Notes: generated by a model from the letters alone, not told the origin. A DNA stretch of 5,842 nt from an uncultured Clostridium sp. (GCA_947568605.1 CANOPV010000057.1:1-5842), one strand, 5' to 3'. Numbered from the stretch's first letter, positions 1 to 5,842 are shown. Numbers and translations: made by a program.

Positions 1-42
1 TAGCTCGAATTTCATTAAATAAAATGTTAAAAAAATAATCCT

Positions 43-71
43 TTAACTCGAATTGCCTTAAAATGTAAAAT
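43..71 (+). promoter_or_regulatory. Candidate sigma-A-type promoter upstream of the hairpin block and trxA
   Basis: A -35-like TTAACT (43-48, 4 of 6 matches to TTGACA) is followed after 17 bases by TAAAAT (66-71, 5 of 6 matches to TATAAT), which has a TG directly before it. Transcription would begin near base 78, just before the first hairpin, so both hairpins would lie in the trxA leader RNA. The surrounding DNA is so AT-rich that such matches arise easily by chance. A second -10-like TATATA/TATAAA (203-210), closer to trxA, lacks a good -35 partner. Confidence 0.3.
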
Positions 72-78
72 AAAAAAA

Positions 79-119
79 TGTAGAAAACCGAGGGGCGACT
101 AGCAGTCGCCCGCTCTACA
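79..119. repeat. GC-rich hairpin module A, imperfect inverted repeat
   Basis: The outer arms TGTAGA (79-84) and TCTACA (114-119) are exact reverse complements. Inside them GGGCGACT (93-100) and AGTCGCCC (104-111) form a perfect 8-bp stem with a 3-base loop, AGC. The inner stem is far richer in GC than the flanks. There is no T-run after it, so it does not look like an intrinsic terminator. Short GGGGCG...CGCCC palindromes beginning TGTAG are a familiar style of dispersed intergenic repeat in Firmicutes genomes. That assignment is by resemblance only, since only this neighbourhood is visible. Confidence 0.6.
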
Positions 120-138
120 AAGGATAGACCCGAATAAA

Positions 139-197
139 TGTAGGGGCGAAATCGGTAAGGAATACCCGTGAGATGCGACCCAATTTCGCCCTAAACA
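139..197. repeat. GC-rich hairpin module B, with inner hairpin and asymmetric loop
   Basis: GGGCGAAAT (144-152) and ATTTCGCCC (183-191) form a perfect 9-bp stem. The arms extend outward imperfectly as TGTAGGGG... and ...CCCTAAACA, giving terminal inverted repeats of about 14 bases. Stacked on the 5' side is a second small stem, CGGTA (153-157) with TACCCG (163-168, one bulged C), closing the loop AGGAA. Bases 169-182 are left unpaired on the 3' side. Module B begins with the same TGTAG...GGGGCG signature as module A, so the two are probably related repeats. It ends 23 bases before the trxA Shine-Dalgarno site. A structured leader RNA is an alternative reading. Confidence 0.55.
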
Positions 198-234
198 AAA
201 ATTATATAAAAAAAATTAAAAGGAGGAAATTAAA

Positions 235-549
235 ATGGAAACTTTAAAATTAACAAGTGAAAATTTTGAAAAGGAGGTAATAAATTCTAGTATACCTGTT
301 GTGGTAGACTTTTGGGCAGAATGGTGTGGACCTTGTAGAATGCAATCACCAATAATTGATGATTTAGCAAAAGAAATGCAAGATACAATAAAAGTTGGAA
401 AAGTTAATGTAGATGATGAAACTGAATTAGCATCTAAATATAATGTTATGAGCATACCAACATTAATAATATTCAAAAATGGTCAAAGAATTAATACAGC
501 AGTCGGATTACACACAAAAGAAGAAATTTTAGATTTAATAAATAATTAA
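235..549 (+). CDS. trxA: Thioredoxin
   Basis: A cytoplasmic dithiol-disulfide oxidoreductase that reduces protein disulfides and is itself recharged by thioredoxin reductase or a ferredoxin-linked equivalent. At 104 residues it is the normal length of a single-domain thioredoxin. The active site is W30-C-G-P-C34 in the context FWAEWCGPCRMQSP. The buried Asp (D25), the Trp before the active site (W27), the cis-proline loop (M-S-I-P75-T) and the C-terminal Gly (G91) are all in place. The start is set by a strong AGGAGG (221-226) 8 bases before the ATG. There is no trxB in the window, and the next gene begins 73 bases downstream, so it may be transcribed alone or with a long structured leader. 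The canonical WCGPC argues against a specialised thioredoxin-like protein. Confidence 0.96.
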   Translation: METLKLTSENFEKEVINSSIPVVVDFWAEWCGPCRMQSPIIDDLAKEMQDTIKVGKVNVDDETELASKYNVMSIPTLIIFKNGQRINTAVGLHTKEEILDLINN

Positions 550-567
550 AATAATGAAAAAAATACC

Positions 568-596
568 TTGTAAAATTTATAATAAAATGATAATAT
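568..596 (+). promoter_or_regulatory. Candidate promoter for the pilin-like gene and possibly the downstream cluster
   Basis: TTGTAA (568-573) and TAATAT (591-596) are separated by 17 bases, and the -10 is preceded by TGA (588-590), giving an extended -10 context. Transcription would start near 603, about 20 bases before the ATG at 623. A perfect TATAAT also occurs at 578-583, but it has no recognisable -35 at the right distance. The gap is nearly all A and T, so confidence is low. Confidence 0.3.
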
Positions 597-611
597 TTAA
601 TAAAAATAATT

Positions 612-615
612 GGAG
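612..615 (+). promoter_or_regulatory. Ribosome binding site that decides the pilin-like gene start
   Basis: GGAG lies 7 bases before the ATG at 623. The in-frame ATG at 554 is preceded only by AATTAAAATA, with no purine-rich site. Starting at 623 also places a short basic leader directly before the hydrophobic helix, as prepilins require. This supports 623 over 554. Confidence 0.7.
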
Positions 616-622
616 AATAGAT

Positions 623-1120
623 ATGAATAAAATAAAACAAGAAAAAGGTATAACATTAGTAATGCTAATAATAGCAATAGTAATATTAATAATAATTGCA
701 GGAATAGCAATAAATTTAGGAACGATTAATGTTAATATATCAATAGATTATAAACTAAAAGGCGAATTAGAAATGGTACAATATGCAGTTTTAGAGCAAT
801 ATGCTAAATATAAAACAACTTTAAATGAAAATTATATAATAGGTATAGATTATAATGATAAAGTGAAAGAATTTGTGTCAAAAAATTATAAAAATGTAAC
901 TCTTATACAAAGTATAAATGAAAATAATAAAAAATATGAAAAGTATTATTTATTAAATCCAGATGCGTTAAAAAATATAGGAATACAAGATTCAACATAT
1001 TCGTATATTGTAAACTATTATACAGGTGAAGTAATGAATTTAAATATATATACTACAAGTACAGGTACACAATTATATATTAAAGGCACAAATTCTAATA
1101 AAAAGACAGAAAGTTTTTAA
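623..1120 (+). CDS. Prepilin-like (type IV pilin / pseudopilin family) protein with a single N-terminal membrane helix
   Basis: A 165-residue protein with a short charged leader (MNKIKQEKG) followed by a hydrophobic helix at about residues 10-32. The K8-G9/I10-T-L-V pattern matches the prepilin peptidase cleavage and N-methylation site. The Glu normally at +5 of the mature protein is replaced by Met (M14). The rest is a small, Tyr/Asn/Lys-rich extracytoplasmic domain with a C-terminal YIVNYYTGEV motif (128-137), a style I associate with clostridial pseudopilins. It has no cysteines. No pilus assembly ATPase, peptidase or platform gene is in view, so the machinery that would process it must be elsewhere. 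It may be a surface or minor pilin, or simply a membrane-anchored protein; its function is unknown. It ends 15 bases before murB. An in-frame ATG at 554 would add 23 residues but lacks a ribosome binding site and would spoil the leader. Confidence 0.75.
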   Translation: MNKIKQEKGITLVMLIIAIVILIIIAGIAINLGTINVNISIDYKLKGELEMVQYAVLEQYAKYKTTLNENYIIGIDYNDKVKEFVSKNYKNVTLIQSINENNKKYEKYYLLNPDALKNIGIQDSTYSYIVNYYTGEVMNLNIYTTSTGTQLYIKGTNSNKKTESF

Positions 1121-1135
1121 AGAAAGGTTATAAAT

Positions 1136-2056
1136 ATGTTTAATATTGAAGATGTAATTCAAGACCTAAGAAAAGAAATTGATGAAAATAACATATTAAT
1201 AAACGAACAGATGAGCAAGCATACAACATTTAAAATTGGTGGTAATGCAGACATCTTTATAAAAGCAAATACAATAAAAGATATACAATACATATTAAAA
1301 ATCTCAAAGAAAAATAATATTCCATTATTTGTTATGGGAAATGGCTCAAATATTTTAGTAAATGATGATGGAATAAGAGGCATTGTCTTAAAAATAAATT
1401 TAGATGAAATAGATATATTAGAAGATAAAGATAAAATAAAAGTAACAGTAGGTGCAGGAGTAAAACTAACACAGTTAGCAAGATATTTATTAAAAAATTC
1501 TATTGAAGGGTTTGAATTTGCCTCAGGAATACCAGGAACAATAGGCGGAGCAATACGAATGAATGCAGGTGCTTATGGAAAAGAAATGAAAGACATAGTT
1601 ACTGAAACTACATATTTAAATTATAATGGAGAAATTATTACTATATCTAATGAAGAACATAATTTTGAGTATAGAAATAGCAGATTTTCAAAAGAAAATT
1701 CTATTATATTAAAAACAACATTTCTTTTAAATAAAGGAAATTCAGATGAAATAAAAAATAAAATTGATGAATATTCTAAACAAAGAAAAGAAAAACAACC
1801 AATAGAATTTGCAAGTGCTGGTAGTACATTTAAAAGAGGAAATGATTTTATTACTGCAAAATTAATTGATGAATGTGGGTTAAAAGGTTATAGAATTGGT
1901 AGGGCAGAAGTTTCAAAAAAACACGCAGGATTTATTATAAATTTAGATAATGCAACATCAAATGATGTAATTAAACTAATAAATTATGTTAAAGAAAAAG
2001 TATATGAAAAGTTTAAAAAAGAAATACAGTTAGAAATAGAAATTATTGGTGGTTAA
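1136..2056 (+). CDS. murB: UDP-N-acetylenolpyruvoylglucosamine reductase
   Basis: A cytoplasmic FAD enzyme that reduces UDP-GlcNAc-enolpyruvate with NADPH to UDP-MurNAc, the second committed step of peptidoglycan precursor synthesis. It has 306 residues, normal for the shorter type II MurB of Firmicutes. The N-terminal FAD-binding part shows KHTTFKIGG (28-36), GNGSN (68-72) and the glycine-rich GIPGTIGGAIRMNAGAYG (131-148). YRNSRF (179-184) holds the conserved Arg, R180. The C-terminal domain has SAGSTFKR (227-234) with the proton-donor Ser S230, then KLIDECGLKGYRIG and KKHAGFIIN. The catalytic Glu is probably E300 in QLEIEIIG. Two small departures are visible: the family's usual LEPE is LEIE, and the Pro after FKR is Gly. 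Neither removes a catalytic group. The ribosome binding site is AGAAAGG (1121-1127). It sits 15 bases after the pilin-like gene and 34 before yvcK, suggesting co-transcription. Confidence 0.96.
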   Translation: MFNIEDVIQDLRKEIDENNILINEQMSKHTTFKIGGNADIFIKANTIKDIQYILKISKKNNIPLFVMGNGSNILVNDDGIRGIVLKINLDEIDILEDKDKIKVTVGAGVKLTQLARYLLKNSIEGFEFASGIPGTIGGAIRMNAGAYGKEMKDIVTETTYLNYNGEIITISNEEHNFEYRNSRFSKENSIILKTTFLLNKGNSDEIKNKIDEYSKQRKEKQPIEFASAGSTFKRGNDFITAKLIDECGLKGYRIGRAEVSKKHAGFIINLDNATSNDVIKLINYVKEKVYEKFKKEIQLEIEIIGG

Positions 2057-2090
2057 TAATGAATATATTACTCGAAAGGATGAAAATTAA

Positions 2091-3698
2091 ATGAATGGTT
2101 TTTTTAAATGGTTTAAATCAGGTACAAAAATGAAAAGATGGATGTTTTTAATATTATTAGGAGTAATACTTGCTTGCTATGGTGTTTCTATGATTATGGT
2201 AACCAAAGAATTAAATTCCATATTAGAGGTTATAAAAATTATTGTATCATTTGTTTTAGGATTTACCTTTATTATTGTTGGTCTAGTATATAGTCAAAAA
2301 AGAGTGTTAGAATTATTAATAGAAAATACAGATACAAGATTAACAAATGGAAATAAAGATGTTAATGTTAAATCTTTAATATTTAATAAAGAAGTATATG
2401 AACAAGGACCAAATATAGTCGTAATAGGTGGAGGAAGTGGCTTAAATACGGTTTTAAAAGGATTAAAAAACTATACTAAAAATATAACAGGAATTGTTAC
2501 TATATCTGATTATGGAAGAGAAGCAAGTAATTCAAGAAAAGAATTAAATTTATTACCATTAGATGATATAAGAGATAGCATAATTTCATTAGCATACAAT
2601 GAAAAAATAATGGAAAAGATACTTAATTATGAATTTGAAAATGGAAAATTAAAAGATTTAACATTTGGAGATATTTATTTATCAGCAATAAGAGAAGTTT
2701 GTGGAGATTTTACTAAATCTATTGAAACTACATCTAGTGTATTAAATATGGCAGGAAAAATTTTACCTGTAACACTAGATGAAATGAAGATTTGTGCTGA
2801 ACTTGAAGATGGAACAATAATAGATGAAAAAGATAAAATTCCAGAAATAGTTACTGATAAAATTTCAAAAATAAGTAGAATTTTTGTAACACCAACAAAT
2901 TGTAGACCAGCCCCAGGAGTTATAGAAGCAATTGAAAATGCAGACATAATAATAATAGGGCCAGGAAGTCTATACACAAATGTAATTCCTAACCTTTTAA
3001 TAAAAAATGTTTCAAAAGCAATAAAAGTTAGTAAAGCAATAAAAATATATATAAGTAATATAATGACAGAATTAGGTCAAACAGATGATTTTTCAATATC
3101 AGACCATATAAATGCAATATATGAACATTCAGGTCAAGAGTTATTTGATTATTGTATTTATGATACAGGAGAAGTTGTACCAGAATATATAAGAAAATAT
3201 AATAAAAAAGGAGCAGATTTAGTAGAACAAGATATAACAAAAGTAAGAGCAAAAGGTATAAAGGTATTAAAAAGTAATTTATCAAATATAGTAGATGATA
3301 ATATAAGACACGATTCTGATGCTATTGCTGCTTCAATAATTGATATAATATGTGATGATTTAAAATTTAAAGATAAACAAAATAATCCTCAATTTGTATT
3401 TTTAAATTCAAGATTGAAAGATAAAAAGAAAGTAAATAAAGCAAAAATTAAGATTAAAGAAAAACAAAAGAAAGTAAGAGATATTGAAAATAAATATAGA
3501 AGTAAGCATAATAATAGAAAACCAAGCAAATTTAATTCTAAATATAAAGATAGAATAGAATCAATTCAAACAAGTGATGAAAAGAGACTACAAAATATTA
3601 AAGAATATGAAGAAGATGAAAGACAAAAGAATATTAGAGAATTAGAGGAAAAAGAAAGATTTTTAAGAGAACTTATAAGTAAAGGAAAAAAGCAATAG
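2091..3698 (+). CDS. yvcK: Membrane-anchored YvcK/CofD-family protein (gluconeogenesis factor-like), divergent
   Basis: YvcK proteins bind UDP-GlcNAc and, in Bacillus, are needed for growth on gluconeogenic carbon and for normal cell-wall synthesis. This copy has 535 residues against roughly 320 for B. subtilis. Two membrane helices (about 16-37 and 44-67) precede the CofD-like domain (about 107-425), which should face the cytoplasm. The domain opens with VVIGGGSGLNTVL (G113-G117) and carries IGPGSLYTNVIPNLL (289-303), SNIMTELGQTDDFS (322-335), SDHINAIYEH and NIRHD (404-408). Several motifs are altered: the usual DDGGSSGRLR is DYGREASNSR (140-149), PPGDVRN is PLDDIRD (156-162), and HSLGN is LTFGD (190-194). 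Y370 and R406, 36 residues apart, match the spacing of the B. subtilis UDP-sugar-binding Tyr and Arg as I recall them. Residues 440-535 are highly charged, lysine-rich then glutamate-rich, and likely helical or coiled coil. The ribosome binding site AAAGGA (2075-2080) is 10 bases before the ATG. The gene symbol follows the family; the exact biochemical role of this variant is uncertain. Confidence 0.85.
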   Translation: MNGFFKWFKSGTKMKRWMFLILLGVILACYGVSMIMVTKELNSILEVIKIIVSFVLGFTFIIVGLVYSQKRVLELLIENTDTRLTNGNKDVNVKSLIFNKEVYEQGPNIVVIGGGSGLNTVLKGLKNYTKNITGIVTISDYGREASNSRKELNLLPLDDIRDSIISLAYNEKIMEKILNYEFENGKLKDLTFGDIYLSAIREVCGDFTKSIETTSSVLNMAGKILPVTLDEMKICAELEDGTIIDEKDKIPEIVTDKISKISRIFVTPTNCRPAPGVIEAIENADIIIIGPGSLYTNVIPNLLIKNVSKAIKVSKAIKIYISNIMTELGQTDDFSISDHINAIYEHSGQELFDYCIYDTGEVVPEYIRKYNKKGADLVEQDITKVRAKGIKVLKSNLSNIVDDNIRHDSDAIAASIIDIICDDLKFKDKQNNPQFVFLNSRLKDKKKVNKAKIKIKEKQKKVRDIENKYRSKHNNRKPSKFNSKYKDRIESIQTSDEKRLQNIKEYEEDERQKNIRELEEKERFLRELISKGKKQ

Positions 3699-3729
3699 AC
3701 ATTTTTTATTATAAAAAAAGGAGTAACTA

Positions 3730-5751
3730 ATGAAATTTAATAGGAAACAATTAAATTTAGAAGAAGGAATAACAAAAGAATGGTTAATTACAAATGGAAT
3801 AGGTGGTTTTGCATCTTCAACTATAATAGGATGTAATACAAGAAAATATCATGGTTTATTAGTAGCACCACTTACACCTCCTGCCAGAAGATATTTAATT
3901 TTATCTAAATTAGATGAAAGTTTACAAATTGATAACAATACATATAATTTATATACAAATATGTGTGAAAATTATATTTCAGATGGATATAAATATTTAG
4001 AGAGTTTTGAAAGAGATTATATACCAATTTTTACATATAAAATATCAGATGTAATGATTAAAAAAATGATATGTATGAAATATGGTGAAAATACAATTTG
4101 GGTTATGTATAAAATTAAAAACGGAAAAAAGAAATCCAAATTTACTGTTGCACCTATTTTAAATTATAGAGATTTTCATCAAACAAACGAAAATCATATA
4201 TTTCAAATTAAACAAGAATTAAATAAAAATAAAGTAAAAATTATAGTAGATAATCATTCTGAAACACCAATTTATATGAAAATGAGTGAGGGTGAATACA
4301 TACAACATAATAATGATATATTTTATAATATGTATTATATAGAAGAAGAAAAAAGAGGTTTTAACCCAAAAGAAAATCACTCAGTGATTGGAAGATATGA
4401 AATTACACTTATACCAGAAGAAGAAAAAGAAATAAGTTTTATTTGTTCATTACAAGATAATATAGAAGAAATAAAAGCAAAAAAAGTTATAAATGATGAA
4501 ATTGTAAGAATAAATCAGTTACTTATAGATTCAGGTTTAACACAGAAGAAAAATATAAATTTAGAAGAAAGACAATTATTAAAAGATTATATCATAGCAA
4601 CAGACAATTTTGTTGTTTATAGACCGAATTTTGGACTTCATACAATGATTGCTGGCTATCCGTGGTTTTTAGATTGGGGAAGAGATGCTATGATTTCTTA
4701 TGAAGGATTATTATTAATTCCTAAAAGATATGAAATAGCAAAAGAAGTTTTATTAACATTTATTAAAAATATAAAATTTGGTTTAGTCCCAAATGGTTAT
4801 TCAGGTTTTGACAATAGACCATTATATAATAGTGTAGATGCCTCATTATTATTATTTGAGCAAGTATATAAATATTTAAAATATGTTTCAGATTATAATT
4901 GGGTAAAACAAAATATATACAATAATTTAAAAGAAATTATTGAAAAGTATACAATAGGTATAGATTTAGACGATAATAATATTTATTTAGATTCAGATAA
5001 TTTATTAGTATCAGGAACACCCCAAACACAAAATACTTGGATGGATGCAAAATATGATGGAATAGCAATTACACCTAGAAATGGAAAAGCAGTAGAAATA
5101 AATGCTTTATGGTATAATGCTTTAAAAATAATGGAAGAAATTTCAAATAAATTTGAAGGAAAAAAGAAGTCAAAAGAATATGCCGAAATGGCTGAAAAAT
5201 GCAAAATATCATATAATGAAAAATTTTATAATAAAAAAAGAAAATGTTTATATGATGTTTTAGGTGATGATAAAATTAGACCAAATCAATTATTTAGTTT
5301 ATCACTATCACATCCAGTTATAGAGCCTGAATCAGAAATTGCTAAACAAATTTTAGATATAGCATCAAAGAAATTGTTAAATAAATATGGTTTAAAAACA
5401 TTAGCAAAAGGCGAAGAAAATTATGTTGAAGTGTATTATGGCGAACCAGCAAGACGAGATATGAGTTATCATCAAGGTATTACTTGGCCTTGGTTATTAG
5501 GTTTATATTATGATGCACTGAAAAATATGATTAATTCAACAAAAGTAAAAAAAGAAAAAGAAGAGTTAAAAGAAAGATTAGAACAGTTTAAAAATAATGT
5601 TAAGATAACATTTATAAAGTCATTTTATAATGAAGGAATGATTGGGAGTTTATCTGAACTTCACGATTCAAAATCTCCTTTTTTACCAAAAGGGGCAACA
5701 GCACAAGCGTGGTCAGTAGCAGAGGTATTTAGAATTATTTTGAATAAATAA
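3730..5751 (+). CDS. Glycogen debranching enzyme, amylo-alpha-1,6-glucosidase (GH133 type)
   Basis: Predicted to hydrolyse alpha-1,6 branch points of glycogen or related alpha-glucans in the cytoplasm, releasing glucose. It has 673 residues, the usual size for bacterial two-domain debranching enzymes. The N-terminal beta-rich domain (about 1-260) has the family signature WLITNGIGGFASST (18-31) and NTRKYHGLLVAP (36-47). The C-terminal (alpha/alpha)6-barrel (about 280-673) has GYPWFLDWGRDAMIS (309-323), NTWMDAKYDG (435-444), TPRNGKAVEINALWYNAL (448-465), YHQGITWPWLLG (580-591) and ATAQAWSVAEVFR (656-668). D319 in WGRD is the likely general acid, and E643 in LSELHD the likely base, by analogy with eukaryotic debranching enzymes. 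There is no GH13 transferase domain and no signal peptide. The ribosome binding site AAGGAG (3718-3723) is 6 bases before the ATG. It follows yvcK by 31 bases with no terminator. No other glycogen gene is in the window. Activity on a different alpha-glucan cannot be excluded. Confidence 0.93.
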   Translation: MKFNRKQLNLEEGITKEWLITNGIGGFASSTIIGCNTRKYHGLLVAPLTPPARRYLILSKLDESLQIDNNTYNLYTNMCENYISDGYKYLESFERDYIPIFTYKISDVMIKKMICMKYGENTIWVMYKIKNGKKKSKFTVAPILNYRDFHQTNENHIFQIKQELNKNKVKIIVDNHSETPIYMKMSEGEYIQHNNDIFYNMYYIEEEKRGFNPKENHSVIGRYEITLIPEEEKEISFICSLQDNIEEIKAKKVINDEIVRINQLLIDSGLTQKKNINLEERQLLKDYIIATDNFVVYRPNFGLHTMIAGYPWFLDWGRDAMISYEGLLLIPKRYEIAKEVLLTFIKNIKFGLVPNGYSGFDNRPLYNSVDASLLLFEQVYKYLKYVSDYNWVKQNIYNNLKEIIEKYTIGIDLDDNNIYLDSDNLLVSGTPQTQNTWMDAKYDGIAITPRNGKAVEINALWYNALKIMEEISNKFEGKKKSKEYAEMAEKCKISYNEKFYNKKRKCLYDVLGDDKIRPNQLFSLSLSHPVIEPESEIAKQILDIASKKLLNKYGLKTLAKGEENYVEVYYGEPARRDMSYHQGITWPWLLGLYYDALKNMINSTKVKKEKEELKERLEQFKNNVKITFIKSFYNEGMIGSLSELHDSKSPFLPKGATAQAWSVAEVFRIILNK

Positions 5752-5828
5752 TAGTTTATAAAGAAAATTTTTTATATAATAAGAAAGTTCTATTACAATT
5801 CTTCGTTAAAATTATTTTTTTAATTCAT

Positions 5829-5842
5829 TGGCTCCAAATGAC
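5829..5842 (-). tRNA. Possible 3' end of a tRNA (tRNA-Asn-like), cut by the window edge
   Basis: Read on the minus strand the last 14 bases are GTC ATTTGGA G CCA. This has the layout of the end of a T-stem, a 7-base acceptor strand, a discriminator G and an encoded CCA. An acceptor strand ending GGA, then G and CCA, is typical of bacterial tRNA-Asn, which begins TCC. The segment is 50% GC in a very AT-rich flank, as expected for an RNA gene here. Only 14 bases are visible, with no T-loop or anticodon. The same bases could instead encode the tail of a minus-strand protein (...SFGANELKK, stop at 5812-5814), so this is a weak call. Confidence 0.3.

Noticed and set aside
93..111. Hairpin A as an intrinsic terminator of an upstream gene
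   Set aside because: The stem is strong, but it is followed by GCTCTACAAAGG rather than a T-run on either strand.
79..197. CRISPR array or insertion-sequence end
   Set aside because: There are only two dissimilar palindromic modules, with no regular spacers, no transposase and no target-site duplication that I could identify.
216..476. Minus-strand open frame opposite trxA
   Set aside because: It lies entirely antisense to a clear thioredoxin gene, has no ribosome binding site or recognisable motif, and reflects base composition.
554..622. Upstream ATG adding 23 residues to the pilin-like protein
   Set aside because: There is no ribosome binding site before 554, and the extra residues would move the prepilin leader away from the N-terminus. 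The ATG at 623 has GGAG at 612-615.
1159..1383. Minus-strand open frame opposite murB
   Set aside because: It is a shadow of a gene with all the MurB motifs on the other strand.
2675..2977. Minus-strand open frame opposite the middle of yvcK
   Set aside because: It overlaps conserved YvcK motifs such as GPGSLYTN on the plus strand and has no features of its own.
3028..3285. Minus-strand frame encoding a leucine-rich, membrane-like peptide
   Set aside because: The leucine runs are the complement of AT-rich Lys/Ile/Asn codons in yvcK. It is low complexity with no start signal.
4983..5204. Minus-strand open frame opposite the debranching gene
   Set aside because: It is a shadow of the conserved NTWMDAK and GKAVEINALWYN region of the real gene.
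5781..5821. Possible intrinsic terminator after the debranching gene
   Set aside because: AAGAA (5781-5785) with TTCTT (5799-5803), or TTAAAA with TTTTAA further on, gives only weak AT stems. The T-run at 5815-5821 is not preceded by a stable hairpin.

Overview
The window is very AT-rich and carries five genes in a row on the + strand: thioredoxin (trxA), a short pilin-like membrane protein, murB, a YvcK/CofD-family protein, and a GH133-type glycogen debranching enzyme. Codon use is strongly A/T-ending. UGG encodes Trp and stops are UAA or UAG, so the standard bacterial code fits. Purine-rich Shine-Dalgarno sites, a Bacillus-type (type II) MurB, a YvcK protein and a clostridial-style 'KGITLV' prepilin leader all point to a low-GC Firmicute. 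An uncultured gut-type member of the Clostridia is my best guess. This is inference from style, not a database match.

Layout: bases 1-234 have no gene. They contain an AT-rich stretch with a candidate promoter (about 43-71), then an unusually GC-rich block (79-197) made of two hairpin modules just upstream of trxA. trxA (235-549) is followed by a 73-base gap with a second candidate promoter, then the pilin-like gene (623-1120). The next genes are closely spaced: 15 bases to murB (1136-2056), 34 bases to yvcK (2091-3698) and 31 bases to the debranching gene (3730-5751). No convincing terminator lies between any of them, so at least the last four may be one transcript. The final 91 bases are AT-rich, except for the last 14, whose minus strand resembles the CCA-bearing 3' end of a tRNA (perhaps tRNA-Asn).

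How the genes may work together: MurB makes UDP-MurNAc from UDP-GlcNAc-enolpyruvate. YvcK proteins bind UDP-GlcNAc and link central carbon status to cell-wall synthesis in Bacillus. The debranching enzyme releases glucose from glycogen or related alpha-glucans. The murB-yvcK-debranching run therefore reads as a carbon-storage/cell-wall cluster, although the usual yvcK partners rapZ and whiA are absent from this window. Thioredoxin and the pilin-like protein have no obvious functional link to the rest.

The most unusual items are the YvcK protein, which is membrane-anchored, has a charged C-terminal tail and has lost several nucleotide/phosphate-site motifs while keeping likely UDP-sugar-binding residues, and the two-hairpin block ahead of trxA. 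I see no mobile element, CRISPR array or defence system.
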